Part shown: one piece after another, positions 6,852 to 15,529 of the stretch | How positions within the stretch are numbered: the first letter of the stretch is position 1 | Layout of the letters: each line of letters begins with the position of its first letter | Source: Saccharopolyspora galaxeae | GTDB taxonomy: Bacteria; Actinomycetota; Actinomycetes; Mycobacteriales; Pseudonocardiaceae | Assembly: GCF_016526145.1 (NCBI RefSeq) | Contig: NZ_JADDUE010000019.1 | Location: forward strand, 1-56,274 | Length of the DNA stretch: 56,274 nucleotides | Direction of reading: 5' to 3' | Made by a program: the position numbers and the translations under genes | Notes under the pieces: generated by a model | Database searches by the model: none | The model's input: the letters and a program-made list of their open reading frames with translations, nothing else | Told to the model about the DNA's origin: nothing

Positions 6852-9365
6852 GTGGCTGAGCTGTCCGATTCGTCTGCCCTGCCGGTCGTTTCCGTGGTCG
6901 TGGTGAACTACCGCGGTGCGCAGGACTCGATCGAGTGCCTGCGCGCGTTGCGGGACGAGCTGGACTACCCGGCTGAGCGGCTGCAGGTGCTCTGCGTCGA
7001 CAACGCTTCCGGTGACGGCAGTGCGCAGCGCATTCGGGAGGCGCAGCCGCAGGTCCGGCTGATCGAGTCCGGCGAGAACCTCGGGTTCGCGGGCGGCTGC
7101 AACCTGGCTGCGCGGGAGGCCGCGGGGCAGGTTCTGGCGTTCCTGAACAACGACGCGCGGCCGCACCGCGACTGGGTGCGCGCGGCGGTTTCGGCGCTGC
7201 GGGCGGAGCCGACGGCGGGCGCGGTGGCCAGCAAGGTCCTCGACTTCTCCGGCGAGCACGTCGATTTCGTGGACGCCGGGCTCACCTGGTTCGGCATGGG
7301 CTACAAGCGGCACGCGGGCGAGCCCGACGACGGCGGCCACGACGCCCCGCGCGACGTGCTGTTCGGCACCGGCTCGGCGCTGTTCGTGCGGGCGGAGCTG
7401 TTCGCCGCGCTGGGCGGGTTCGACGAGCGGTTCTTCATGTTCTACGAGGACGTCGACCTGGGCTGGCGGTTGAACCTGCGCGGCTGGCGGGTGCGGTACG
7501 AGCCGCGGTCGGTCGCCTACCACCGGCACCACGCGTCGATGAGCGAGGTCTCGTCGGCGCGCGAGAACTACCTGTTGGAACGCAACGCGCTGGCGGCGCT
7601 GTACAAGAACGCCTCGGAAGAGACGCTGGCGAAGGCGTTGCCCGCGGCGATGGCGCTGGCGGTGCGCAGGGCGACTGCGCGCGGCGAGGTTGACCCGGAG
7701 CAGCTGGAGATGACGCGGCGACCGGAGGGGGTGGACCACTCCGACGACGTGCCGATCTCGCGGGACGCGCTGGCGGGGATGCTCGCCATCGACCGGTTCG
7801 TGGAGCTGTTGCCGCAGCTCAAACAGGCCCGCGAGGTGGAGCAGGCGGCTCGGGTGCGTTCGGACGCCGACCTGGTCCCGTTGATGCGCAAGGCGATGGA
7901 GCCCGCCTACCCGCTGCCGCGCTACCTGGCCGCGCACGACGTGCTGGTGGACGTGTTCGGGTTGGAAGAGGTGTTCGGGCGCCCGCGCAACATCGCGGTG
8001 CTCACCGGGGATTCGGTGGCCGCGCGGATGGCCGGTCCGGCGATCCGGGCCTGGCACATGGCCGAGGTGCTCAGCGGCGAACACCGGGTGCGGCTGGTCA
8101 GCGCGAACCCGCACGTCGACCCGCCGGAGTCCGATTTTCCCGTGGTGGCGGCGAAACCGCGGGAACTCGCCGCGCACGTCGAGTGGGCCGACATCGTGGT
8201 GCTGCAAGGGCACGTGCTGGAGATGGTGCCCGCGCTCAAGCACGTCGACTCCACCAAGATCGTGGTCTGCGACATCTACGACCCGATGCACCTGGAACTG
8301 CTGGAACAGGGCCGGGACACCGACGACGAGCGCCGCGCGGCCGATCTGCGCGGGGTGACGAAGGTGCTGAACTCCCAGCTGCGGCGCGGTGATTTCTTCC
8401 TGTGCGCCTCGCAGCGGCAGCGGCACTTCTGGCTCGGCCACCTCGCTTCGCTGGGCAGGCTCACACCCGGGCTCTACGACACCGACCCGACGGTGCGCTC
8501 GCTGCTGGAGGTGGCGCCGTTCGGCCTGTCGCCGGTGGCGCCGCGGCGCACCGGGCCGGCGATCAAGGGCGCGCAGCCCGGCATCGGGGCCGACGACAAG
8601 GTCGTGCTGTGGGCGGGCGGTGTCTACAGCTGGTTCGACCCGCTGACGTTGCTGCACGCGGTGCACCGCCTCGCCGAACGCCACCACGACGTGCGGCTGT
8701 TCTTCCTGGGCATGAAGCACCCGAATCCGGACGTGCCGGAGATGGGGATGGCCGAGCGCACCAGGCACCTCGCCGGCAGCCTCGGGCTGACCGGCAAGAA
8801 CGTGTTCTTCAACGAGACCTGGGTGCCCTACGGCGAGCGGCAGAACTACCTGCTCGACGCCGACTGCGGGGTCACTTCGCACTTCGAGCACGTGGAGACC
8901 ACGTTCGCCTTCCGCACCCGGGTGCTGGACTACCTGTGGGCGGGGCTGCCGGTGGTCACCACGGACGGCGACTCGTTCGCGGACCTGGTGCGCCACGAGG
9001 GGCTCGGCGTGGTGGTGCCCGCCGAGGACCCGGACGCGCTGGCCGAGGCGTTGCAGCGGGTGCTCTACGACGCGGAGTTCGCCGCGGCGTGCCGCGAGCG
9101 GATCGCCGCGGTGCGGGAGCGGTTCACCTGGGAGTCGGTGCTGGCGCCGCTGACCGAGTTCTGCCGCGACCCGCGCCCGGCGGCCGACCGGCTGCGGGCC
9201 GCCGCACCGCTGACCCGCACGCCGCGGCCGAGCCGGTTGCAGGCGGTGCGCCGCGATGCGGCGCTGCTGCGGGGGTACCTCGACGCGGGCGGTCCGGTCG
9301 AGGTGGCCAAGCGCGCCGCCGGGCGGCTGCGCAGGCTCGCGGGCGAACGGTTGCGAGGGCGGTGA
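6852..9365 (+). CDS. Two-domain glycosyltransferase (GT2 + GT4)
   Basis: This 837-residue protein joins two glycosyltransferases. Residues about 10-290 are GT2: VVSVVVVNYRGAQDSIECL, CVDNASGDGSAQRIRE, NLGFAGGCNLAAR, FLNNDARPHRDW, GTGSALFVRAEL and FFMFYEDVDLGWRL. After a helical linker, residues about 375-790 are GT-B/GT4-like: NIAVLTGDSVAARMAGPAIRAW, VVLQGHVLEM, VVLWAGGVYSWFDPLTLL and FRTRVLDYLWAGLPVVTTDG. Such fusions can add two successive sugars to a lipid-linked glycan. The frame is open upstream through two palindromes, but similarity starts at GTG 6852. The last four bases overlap the start of the next GT4 gene, so the two are translationally coupled. The substrate is unknown. Confidence 0.9.
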   Translation: MAELSDSSALPVVSVVVVNYRGAQDSIECLRALRDELDYPAERLQVLCVDNASGDGSAQRIREAQPQVRLIESGENLGFAGGCNLAAREAAGQVLAFLNNDARPHRDWVRAAVSALRAEPTAGAVASKVLDFSGEHVDFVDAGLTWFGMGYKRHAGEPDDGGHDAPRDVLFGTGSALFVRAELFAALGGFDERFFMFYEDVDLGWRLNLRGWRVRYEPRSVAYHRHHASMSEVSSARENYLLERNALAALYKNASEETLAKALPAAMALAVRRATARGEVDPEQLEMTRRPEGVDHSDDVPISRDALAGMLAIDRFVELLPQLKQAREVEQAARVRSDADLVPLMRKAMEPAYPLPRYLAAHDVLVDVFGLEEVFGRPRNIAVLTGDSVAARMAGPAIRAWHMAEVLSGEHRVRLVSANPHVDPPESDFPVVAAKPRELAAHVEWADIVVLQGHVLEMVPALKHVDSTKIVVCDIYDPMHLELLEQGRDTDDERRAADLRGVTKVLNSQLRRGDFFLCASQRQRHFWLGHLASLGRLTPGLYDTDPTVRSLLEVAPFGLSPVAPRRTGPAIKGAQPGIGADDKVVLWAGGVYSWFDPLTLLHAVHRLAERHHDVRLFFLGMKHPNPDVPEMGMAERTRHLAGSLGLTGKNVFFNETWVPYGERQNYLLDADCGVTSHFEHVETTFAFRTRVLDYLWAGLPVVTTDGDSFADLVRHEGLGVVVPAEDPDALAEALQRVLYDAEFAAACRERIAAVRERFTWESVLAPLTEFCRDPRPAADRLRAAAPLTRTPRPSRLQAVRRDAALLRGYLDAGGPVEVAKRAAGRLRRLAGERLRGR

Positions 9366-10423
9366 GTGCCCGGCTGCGGGTGCTGCTGGACGGCACCCCG
9401 CTGCTCGGCCCGCGCACCGGGATCGGCCGGTACGCGGCCGCGCTGACCCGCGAGCTCGGCCGGATGTCCGATGTGGACGTTCGAGCGGTCGGGTTCACCG
9501 CGCGCGGCCATCGCGCCCTGCGCGATGCGGTTCCGCCCGGGGTGCGGGCGAGCGGCGTTCCGGTTCCCGCGCGAGCGCTGCGGGCGTCGTGGCGCCGGGT
9601 TCCGTTCCCGCCGATCGAACTGCTCGCGGGGCGCGGCGACGTCGTGCACGGCACCAACTTCGTGCTGCCGCCGTCGGTGCGCGCCGGTGGCGTGCTGACC
9701 GTGCACGACCTGGCGTTCCTGGACGTGCCGGAAGAGGCTCCGGAGCCCGGCTTCGCCGATCTGGTGCGCACCTGCGCCCGCCGGGCGGCCGTGGTCTGCA
9801 CACCGAGCGCCGCGGTGGCCGAGGCCGTGCAAGAACGGTTCTCCGTGCCGGAGCGCAGGATCGTGGTGACCCCGCTGGGCGTGGACAACGAGTGGTTCGA
9901 GGCGGCACCGCCCGGCCCCGAACTGCACCGGCTCGGATTGCCGCAGCAGTACTTGGTGTTCGTCGGCACGGACGGCCCGCGCAAGGGACTCGACGTGCTG
10001 CTGCGCGCGCACGAGGCGAGCCTGCCGCCGCTGGTGCTCGCGGGCCCCGGCGAGCAACGGCCGGAAGCGAAGGTGCTGCACACCGGCTACCTGCCGGAAC
10101 GCGAGCTGCGCAGCGTCGTGGCCGGCGCGCGGGCGTTGGTGCTGCCGTCCCGGGACGAGGGGTTCGGGCTGCCCGCGCTGGAGGCGCTGGCGTGCGGCGT
10201 TCCGGTCGTGTGCGCGGAGCTGCCCGCACTGCGGGAGATCACCGGCGGGCACGCGGATTTCGTGCCGTACGGGGATGTCGACGCGCTGCGGGCGGCACTG
10301 CACGACGTCGTGTCCCGCCCGGTGGACCGCCGGGCGGCCGCCGCACGTCGCGCCCACGCGGCCCGCTACACCTGGCGCGGTTGCGCCCGCGCGACGCTTC
10401 GCGCCTACGAGCTCGCGCGCTGA
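9362..10423 (+). CDS. Glycosyltransferase family 4
   Basis: This 353-residue GT4 protein begins at a GTG that overlaps the stop of the previous gene (GTGA), so coupled translation is likely. Motifs are LLGPRTGIGRYAAALTREL, VVHGTNFVLPPS, GVLTVHDLAFLD, VFVGTDGPRKGLDVLL and LPSRDEGFGLPALEALACG, the retaining GT4 E-x7-E region. It resembles mannosyl- or rhamnosyltransferases of exopolysaccharide clusters. With the GT2-GT4 fusion it forms a two-gene operon, probably extending one glycan. An inverted repeat followed by TTTT lies just after the stop. Confidence 0.88.
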   Translation: MSARLRVLLDGTPLLGPRTGIGRYAAALTRELGRMSDVDVRAVGFTARGHRALRDAVPPGVRASGVPVPARALRASWRRVPFPPIELLAGRGDVVHGTNFVLPPSVRAGGVLTVHDLAFLDVPEEAPEPGFADLVRTCARRAAVVCTPSAAVAEAVQERFSVPERRIVVTPLGVDNEWFEAAPPGPELHRLGLPQQYLVFVGTDGPRKGLDVLLRAHEASLPPLVLAGPGEQRPEAKVLHTGYLPERELRSVVAGARALVLPSRDEGFGLPALEALACGVPVVCAELPALREITGGHADFVPYGDVDALRAALHDVVSRPVDRRAAAARRAHAARYTWRGCARATLRAYELAR

Positions 10424-10430
10424 AACACGT

Positions 10431-10447
10431 CCGGTGCACCGGGTTTT
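10431..10447 (+). terminator. Possible terminator after the glycosyltransferase operon
   Basis: The perfect palindrome CCGGTGCACCGG (10431-10442) is followed by GTTTT, eight bases after the stop codon. The hairpin is short with a very small loop, so the call is tentative. Confidence 0.35.
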
Positions 10448-10921
10448 CCTCATCGTGACCTCCGGGCGCGGATGGCCGTGGGAAGGTTCCCCGTGCTCGG
10501 CGACACAAAACCCCGCAGTTCCGGAATAGGCGCGTTCGGAGCCCGCGGGCATTCCGATTGGCCGGTCGCCGAATTTTCTCCGCTGGTTTTCGCCACACCC
10601 GCGAACGCAGTGCGGAACAGCACAAGATCAAAACCAATCGATTCGGGAAATGCGCCGTCCGCTGCTCAGATGAAGATCATTCGGCCCGACCCCCTAATAG
10701 TCGAATGAGCGCTAGGGGATCGGCCCCATGTCCGATCGCGCGGATCCGCGCCTAATCTTCGAGTCGTGGCGGGAACGCGCTGGTGGCGCGAGTCGCGGTG
10801 CGATCGGAATTCCGGCGGGCGAACGAGACCGGTTCGCCGAGTGGATGTGCGGGCCGGATTCCGATGATCGCCGGAGCGTTCCGGCCACCTCCCCACCTGC
10901 TCGGCGAAGGGCGTGACGGCG
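10448..10921. other. Gene-free stretch between the glycosyltransferase operon and the IniB-like gene
   Basis: These roughly 470 bases have no ORF with codon bias like the neighbours. The part around 10570-10720 is AT-richer than the rest of the window and is probably promoter DNA for the IniB-like gene. It contains an inverted repeat CCCCTA...TAGGGG at about 10690-10715, with TAATAG inside, and a similar CCTAATC further on. No sigma-factor consensus could be assigned. Confidence 0.4.
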
Positions 10922-11794
10922 ATGTTGACGGTGCACGAGTTCCTGTCCCGGCTCGTGACCGACGCGGCCGATCGCGCGTCGTTCCAGGAGGACCCGCGGG
11001 CCCACCTGGACCAGGCAGGACTGGCGGAGCTGAGCAATGCCGATGTCGTGCACGCGGCTTCGCTGGCACTCGATCACGCACCGGTCGAGCTCGTCGACGA
11101 GTACTTCCGGACGCTGCCTCCGGCACTGGTCCAACTCGCCGCCGACGGCCCCGGAGTCGATGCGCACGACCTGATGCCGTTCCTGGTGAACGGCCCCGAC
11201 GACATGGAGCTGGACATGACCACCCCCGACATCTTCGGCCCGCTCGGCGACGTGGACTCGATGCTGCGCGGCGAGGCGAGCTCGACCGAGGACAGCAACA
11301 ACAGCACCGAGATGACCCGCACCGAAGACGGCGGCAACGGCAACGAGAGCCCGGTGGGCAACGGGAACGGCAACGGCAACGAGGTCATCGGCGACGTGAA
11401 CACCGGTGACATCAGCGGCGTGGCCGGTGACCTGAACGCGGGCAACATCGCGGGCAACGGCGTCACCGACGTGGTCGGCGGCGTGCAGGACGCCGTCGGC
11501 GGCGTGCAGGGCGGCGACGTCGCCGGGCAGCTGGACGGCCTGACCGGCCAGGTCGGTGACATCGCCGGTGGCGACGTCACCGGCGGCCTGCAGGACCTCG
11601 GTGGCGTGGCCCCGGACGTGCAGGACGTCACCGGCGGCCTGCCGGTCGGTGATGTTGCCGGCGGTGACGTTGCAGGCGGCGACGTCGCGGGCGGGATGAC
11701 CGACCTGACCGCGCCGCTGACCGGTGCCGAAGGCCCGGTCGGTGAAGAGGCGGGCGGCGGCCTGCACGACGTCACCGGCGGCCTCGGCCTCTAA
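10922..11794 (+). CDS. IniB N-terminal-domain protein with Gly/Asp repeat tail
   Basis: The first 60-70 residues (MLTVHEFLSRLVTDAADRAS, then AHLDQAGLAELSNADVVHA) look like the IniB N-terminal domain of actinobacterial envelope-stress proteins. From about residue 130 the protein turns into acidic low-complexity sequence: a Ser/Thr/Asn-rich stretch, NGNGNGNE, then many GD[VI] units such as GDVAGGDVAGGDVAGG and NAGNIAGN. No signal peptide is visible. The repeat spacing could form a beta-helix-like fold, but that is inference. ATG 10922 matches the family start; GTG 10913 is the alternative. An ECF sigma factor gene follows 275 bp later on the same strand, so stress control is plausible. Confidence 0.6.
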   Translation: MLTVHEFLSRLVTDAADRASFQEDPRAHLDQAGLAELSNADVVHAASLALDHAPVELVDEYFRTLPPALVQLAADGPGVDAHDLMPFLVNGPDDMELDMTTPDIFGPLGDVDSMLRGEASSTEDSNNSTEMTRTEDGGNGNESPVGNGNGNGNEVIGDVNTGDISGVAGDLNAGNIAGNGVTDVVGGVQDAVGGVQGGDVAGQLDGLTGQVGDIAGGDVTGGLQDLGGVAPDVQDVTGGLPVGDVAGGDVAGGDVAGGMTDLTAPLTGAEGPVGEEAGGGLHDVTGGLGL

Positions 11795-12069
11795 TCGGCC
11801 GAACGACGGGACCTCGGGCCGCTCAGCGGTACCGGTCCGAGGTTCCCGCCGGCGGGCGGCTGAGGCCGCTCGCAGGACTAACCCGGTGATCTGCCGGGTA
11901 CGCAATCGACGGGGGTCATCGGCAGCGGTGCGACGCCGCTGCGGTGGCCCCCGTTTTCGCGTCCTGTTCATCCTTTGTGGAAGAATTGAGATCTTTGACC
12001 AATCCGCCCGGCCACCGGCTCCGAAACACTGATGGCAGGTGCGCATCTGCCAGGCACGGGAGGTGGCGG

Positions 12070-12675
12070 ATGGACGAGTGTCCGATCGACCGGGAAGTCA
12101 GCACCGAGCAGCTGCTGGTGAAGATCGGCAGCGGAGATCTCCGGGCGTTCCATACCTTCTACGACCGCACGGTGCGACCGGTGCGGACGCTGGCCAGGGA
12201 ACTGCTCGACGACGACGCGCAGGCCGAAGAGGTCGCGCAGGAAGTGCTCATCGAGGTCTGGCGCACCGCGCCGCGCTACCGCCCGGAACGCGGCAGCGCG
12301 CAAAGCTGGGTGAGCACCATGACGCGCCGGCGTTCGGTGGACCGGCTGCGCTCGGCGCGTGCGGTGCGGGAACGCGACGACCGGTTCGCGGCGGGCTCGC
12401 AGGAGACCGCCTACGACTCGGTGACCGAGACGGTGCTGGCGCACTGCGAGCACCTGAAGGTCCGCAGCTGCCTGTCCGCGCTGACCGCGTTGCAGTCCGA
12501 GGCGGTGCTGCTCACCTACTACCGGGGACTGAGCTATCGCGAAGCGGCCGAGCAGCTGCGCATTCCGCCGTCGACGGTGAAAACGCGGCTGCGGGACGGA
12601 CTGCTGCGGTTGCGCGAATGCCTCGGCGACTGCTGCCTGGCTTCTCCCGGGCAAGCTCGAGAAGATCGTCCGTGA
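12070..12675 (+). CDS. ECF sigma factor (SigK-like)
   Basis: This 201-residue group 4 sigma factor has region 2 at about 30-100 (LRAFHTFYDRTVRPVRTLAR, DDDAQAEEVAQEVLIEVW, then the -10-recognition part SAQSWVSTMTRRRSVDRLRS) and region 4 at about 135-190 (LTALQSEAVLLTYYRGLSYR, EAAEQLRIPPSTVKTRLRDG helix-turn-helix). ATG 12070 has GGGAGG 6 nt upstream; the longer open frame back to 11944 has no such site. No anti-sigma gene of the RskA or zinc-finger type is next to it, unlike most SigK loci, so its control is unclear. The next gene encodes a small secreted Ca-binding-like protein that could be a target. Confidence 0.88.
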   Translation: MDECPIDREVSTEQLLVKIGSGDLRAFHTFYDRTVRPVRTLARELLDDDAQAEEVAQEVLIEVWRTAPRYRPERGSAQSWVSTMTRRRSVDRLRSARAVRERDDRFAAGSQETAYDSVTETVLAHCEHLKVRSCLSALTALQSEAVLLTYYRGLSYREAAEQLRIPPSTVKTRLRDGLLRLRECLGDCCLASPGQAREDRP

Positions 12676-12905
12676 CCCGCTGACCGACAGTTTTCCCGCG
12701 TTCCCGATCGGTTCGTGGGCGCAAACCCCGCCGCTCGCCGTCCGTCCTGTGAGGTTCCACACCGGAAAACCTGGAAGTGATCGACGGGATCTCGTGTTGT
12801 ACCGGCTGCGAGATCGATCGACGGTCTCGTCACCTACCGGATTCGTCCCGTACCTGAAAGCGGAACGGATTCGAGGAAACGAGCTAGCGGAAGAGGTGAG
12901 TTCTC

Positions 12906-13211
12906 ATGCGCAAGCTGAACCGTGGAATCGCAGCCGGACTGATTTCGGCCCCCCTGGTGCTCGGGTTCGCCGGGGTCGCGGGTGCCGCCGACTTCGAGGG
13001 CACCCAGTCGGTCGCGGGTCCGGAAGGTGTGCAGTCCAGCCAGACCACGGCGGGCGCCGACTCCAACGGTGACGGCCGGGTCTCCTACGAGGAGAGCCAC
13101 TCGGTCGCCGGCCCGGACGGGGCGGCGACGCAGCAGACCAGCTCGAGCTCGGACTCCGGCAGCGGTGACTCCGGCTCGGACGGCGGCCTGCTGGGCATCC
13201 TCGGGCTGTGA
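12906..13211 (+). CDS. Small secreted protein with one EF-hand loop
   Basis: This 101-residue protein has a Sec signal peptide (MRKLN, a hydrophobic core to about residue 26, cleavage near AGA-AD). Residues 52-63, DSNGDGRVSYEE, are a perfect 12-residue calcium-binding EF-hand loop (D, N, D, R carbonyl, S, E). The loop is flanked by near copies of one segment, SVAGPEGVQ (35-43) and SVAGPDGAA (66-74), each followed by a QT pair. A Ser/Gly/Asp linker and a hydrophobic GGLLGILGL end complete it. No named family was recognised. An AGAGG motif 9 nt before ATG supports the start. It stands 230 bp after the ECF sigma gene and before a strong terminator. Confidence 0.75.
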   Translation: MRKLNRGIAAGLISAPLVLGFAGVAGAADFEGTQSVAGPEGVQSSQTTAGADSNGDGRVSYEESHSVAGPDGAATQQTSSSSDSGSGDSGSDGGLLGILGL

Positions 13212-13240
13212 ACCCGACGGAGCTGATCAGCTCCACCTGC

Positions 13241-13275
13241 GCCGTGGCCGCGGGAACTCCTCCCGCGGCCACGGC
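13241..13275. terminator. Bidirectional hairpin between convergent genes
   Basis: A perfect 15-bp stem is formed by GCCGTGGCCGCGGGA (13241-13255) and its complement (13261-13275), with the 5-base loop ACTCC. It lies between the small secreted protein gene and the end of rmlD, which converge. There is no U tract, as is common for actinomycete terminators. Confidence 0.7.
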
Positions 13276-13314
13276 CACCTTGATGTCCACTGCGGACAGT
13301 GGAAAAGGACGCCG

Positions 13315-14223
13315 TCAACGGCGCAGCGCAGCACCGTCGGTCTCGAAGGCGGCGGTGAGCGCCGATCGCCAGTCTCGCAACGGCGTCAAACCCTCCGCGG
13401 CCCATGCGCGCCCGGACAGCACCGAGTGCGCCGGTCTGGGCGCGGGCAGCGGAAATTCCTCCGTCGAGCACGGCTGCACCCGCTCCGGGTCGGCGCCGAG
13501 TTCGGCGAACACCGCGCGGGCGAAGGAGAACCAGCTGGTCCGCCCGGCGTTGGTGCAATGCAGCACCGGGCGCTGCGGGTCGCGGCGCTCGGCGAACGAT
13601 CCGGCGAGCTGCACCACTCCCGCCGCCAGATCACCGGTCCAGGTCGGCGCCCCGACTTGATCGTCCACAACGGACAGCGAGTCCCGCTCCCGTTCCAGGC
13701 GGGACATCGTGCGCACGAAGTTCTGCCCGCCTGCGCCGTAAACCCACGCGGTTCGCACCACGCAGGCGCGGGCTCCCGCGGACAGCACGGCCCGCTCCCC
13801 ATCCAGCTTCGTGCGGCCGTAAACGGTGCGCGGCTCGGCCGGATCGTCCGGTTCGTACGGCACATCCGCATCGCCGGAGAAGACGTAATCGGTGGACATG
13901 TGCACCAGCGGAACCCGGCGGGCCGCGCAGGCCCTGGCCAACGCAGCGGCTCCGTCCACGTTGATCGACCGCGCCGCGTCCGCATCGCTCTCGGCCGCGT
14001 CCACGGCGGTGTAGGCGGCGGCGTTGACCACCACCGGGCGCAGATCGTTGTCCAGCGCGGTCTCGGCGAACGAGCCGACAGCGTCGCCGACCTCCGCGGC
14101 GTCGCGCAGGTCCAGTTCGCCCGATCCCGGCGCGTGCACCAGCGGCACCGCCGAACGCGCCAGCTCCCGTCCGAGCTGACCACGCCCGCCCGGCACGAGC
14201 AGCGCGAGGCGCTGCGCGCTCAC
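13315..14223 (-). CDS. rmlD: dTDP-4-dehydrorhamnose reductase
   Basis: RmlD reduces dTDP-4-keto-L-rhamnose to dTDP-L-rhamnose with NAD(P)H, the last step of rhamnose donor synthesis in the cytoplasm. The 302-residue SDR protein has LLVPGGRGQLGREL (nucleotide binding), VVNAAAYTAVDAAE, the catalytic STDYVFSG, YGRTKLDGE (Y-x3-K) and RTAWVYGAGGQNFVRTM. The GTG start at 14223 overlaps the rmlB stop (GTGA), so the two are coupled in the order rmlB-rmlD. Its product feeds WbbL and probably other glycosyltransferases of the window. Confidence 0.93.
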   Translation of the reverse strand: MSAQRLALLVPGGRGQLGRELARSAVPLVHAPGSGELDLRDAAEVGDAVGSFAETALDNDLRPVVVNAAAYTAVDAAESDADAARSINVDGAAALARACAARRVPLVHMSTDYVFSGDADVPYEPDDPAEPRTVYGRTKLDGERAVLSAGARACVVRTAWVYGAGGQNFVRTMSRLERERDSLSVVDDQVGAPTWTGDLAAGVVQLAGSFAERRDPQRPVLHCTNAGRTSWFSFARAVFAELGADPERVQPCSTEEFPLPAPRPAHSVLSGRAWAAEGLTPLRDWRSALTAAFETDGAALRR

Positions 14224-15200
14224 TTCTGAACCTGCTTCAACGGCTCCCACCACGACCGGTTCTCCCGGTACCAGCGGATGGTCTCGGCCAGTCCCTCGTC
14301 GAAGCCGACCCGCGGCCGGTACCCGAGCTCGGCGGCGATCTTGGTGTGGTCCACCGAGTAGCGCCGGTCGTGCCCCTTGCGGTCGTCGACCGGGCGCACC
14401 ATCGAGAAGTCCTGACCCATCGCCTCCAGCAGCCGCTCGGTCAGCCGCCGGTTGGTCAGCTCGGTGCCGCCGCCGATGTTGTAGACCTCGCCCGGCCGCC
14501 CGGACTCGGCGACCAGCTGGATGCCCCGGCAGTGGTCGTCCACGTGCAGCCAGTCGCGCACGTTGCCGCCGTCGCCGTAGAGCGGAACCCGGTGGCCGTC
14601 CAGCAGGTTCGTGATGAACAGCGGAAGCAGCTTCTCCGGGAACTGGTACGGGCCGTAGTTGTTCGAGCACCTGGTCACGCACACCGGCAGCTCGTGGGTG
14701 CGGAAGTAGGCCCGGCTCATCAGGTCGGAGCCGGCCTTCGCCGCCGAGTACGGCGAATTCGGCTCCAGCGCGTGCTCCTCCGGCCACGAACCGGTCTCGA
14801 TCGAGCCGTACACCTCGTCGGTGGAGACGTGCACGAACTTGCCCACCCCGGCCGCGAGCGCGGCCTGCAGCAGCGTGTCGGTGCCGACCACGTTGGTCCG
14901 CACGAAGTCCGATGCGCCCAGGATCGAACGGTCCACATGGGACTCGGCGGCGAAGTGCACCACCACGTCGACCCCGGTCATCAGCTCCGCGACCAGCTCG
15001 GCGTCGCAGATGTCCCCGCGCACGAAGCGCAGCCGCGGATTTTCCGCCACCGGGCGCAGATTCTCCTGATTGCCCGCATAGGTGAGTTTGTCCAGAACCA
15101 CCACTTCGGCGTCCGCGAACGCGGGATAGGCCCCTTGCAACAGCTGCCGCGCGTAGTGCGAACCGATGAAGCCGGCCCCACCGGTGATCAGTACTCGCAT
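14220..15200 (-). CDS. rmlB: dTDP-glucose 4,6-dehydratase
   Basis: RmlB converts dTDP-glucose to dTDP-4-keto-6-deoxyglucose using tightly bound NAD. The 326-residue protein has GGAGFIGSHYARQLL, VHFAAESHVDRSI, the catalytic HVSTDEVYGS (T, D, E), YSAAKAGSDLM (Y-x3-K) and NNYGPYQFPEKLLPLFI. ATG 15200 has GGAAGG 4 nt upstream on the minus strand and begins the Rossmann motif; a longer in-frame extension to 15311 is not needed. It is the first gene of the rmlB-rmlD operon and is divergent from the LCP gene. rmlA and rmlC are not in the window. Confidence 0.95.
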   Translation of the reverse strand: MRVLITGGAGFIGSHYARQLLQGAYPAFADAEVVVLDKLTYAGNQENLRPVAENPRLRFVRGDICDAELVAELMTGVDVVVHFAAESHVDRSILGASDFVRTNVVGTDTLLQAALAAGVGKFVHVSTDEVYGSIETGSWPEEHALEPNSPYSAAKAGSDLMSRAYFRTHELPVCVTRCSNNYGPYQFPEKLLPLFITNLLDGHRVPLYGDGGNVRDWLHVDDHCRGIQLVAESGRPGEVYNIGGGTELTNRRLTERLLEAMGQDFSMVRPVDDRKGHDRRYSVDHTKIAAELGYRPRVGFDEGLAETIRWYRENRSWWEPLKQVQK

Positions 15201-15529
15201 GCCACCTTCCATGGGGATTTCCCTTCCGCCGCAGGGCGGATCGGCAGGGACCGAACGTCGCCCGGAAGCAGTCTGCCACGCTGTCGGCCGGGCGTGGTCA
15301 GCGCCGACCACGCAGTGCGAAAAGCGGCGTCCGCGCCGCCGAACAACACGCGGAGTGCAAGCGGCGAACCACTCGCAGTGATCTTCCGACTACGAAGTAC
15401 GTGCGGCTGCGGCGATTCCGCCCGCTCGCAACCCCGACGGCGGAACACCGTTAGCCTGCGTGGTGGCTTCGCCGAAAAATCACCCCGGCGAGGTGTAACG
15501 CTCGCAGGAAGTCCCAAGGAGGATTCGGC
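15201..15529. promoter_or_regulatory. Divergent control region between rmlB and the LCP gene
   Basis: The 329 bases have no credible gene. They must carry the rmlB-rmlD promoter on the minus strand and the promoter for the LCP gene on the plus strand. Near 15450 a TTAGCCT resembles an actinomycete -10 element for the rightward gene. AAGGAGG at 15516-15522 is a near-perfect ribosome binding site, 7 nt from GTG 15530. Confidence 0.5.

Noticed and set aside
6120-8996. A 958-codon open frame on the minus strand opposite the GT2-GT4 gene
   Set aside because: It is the antisense shadow of a clear two-domain glycosyltransferase; its product is Arg/His/Pro-rich with no domain.
10424-10921. tRNA or small RNA gene in the long gap
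   Set aside because: No cloverleaf with a GGTTCGA-type T-loop and no convincing promoter-terminator pair was found.
13315-15279. One 654-codon minus-strand frame covering both rml genes
   Set aside because: Only the rmlD part (to 14223) is coding in this frame; rmlB is read in another frame, and the two genes overlap by GTGA.
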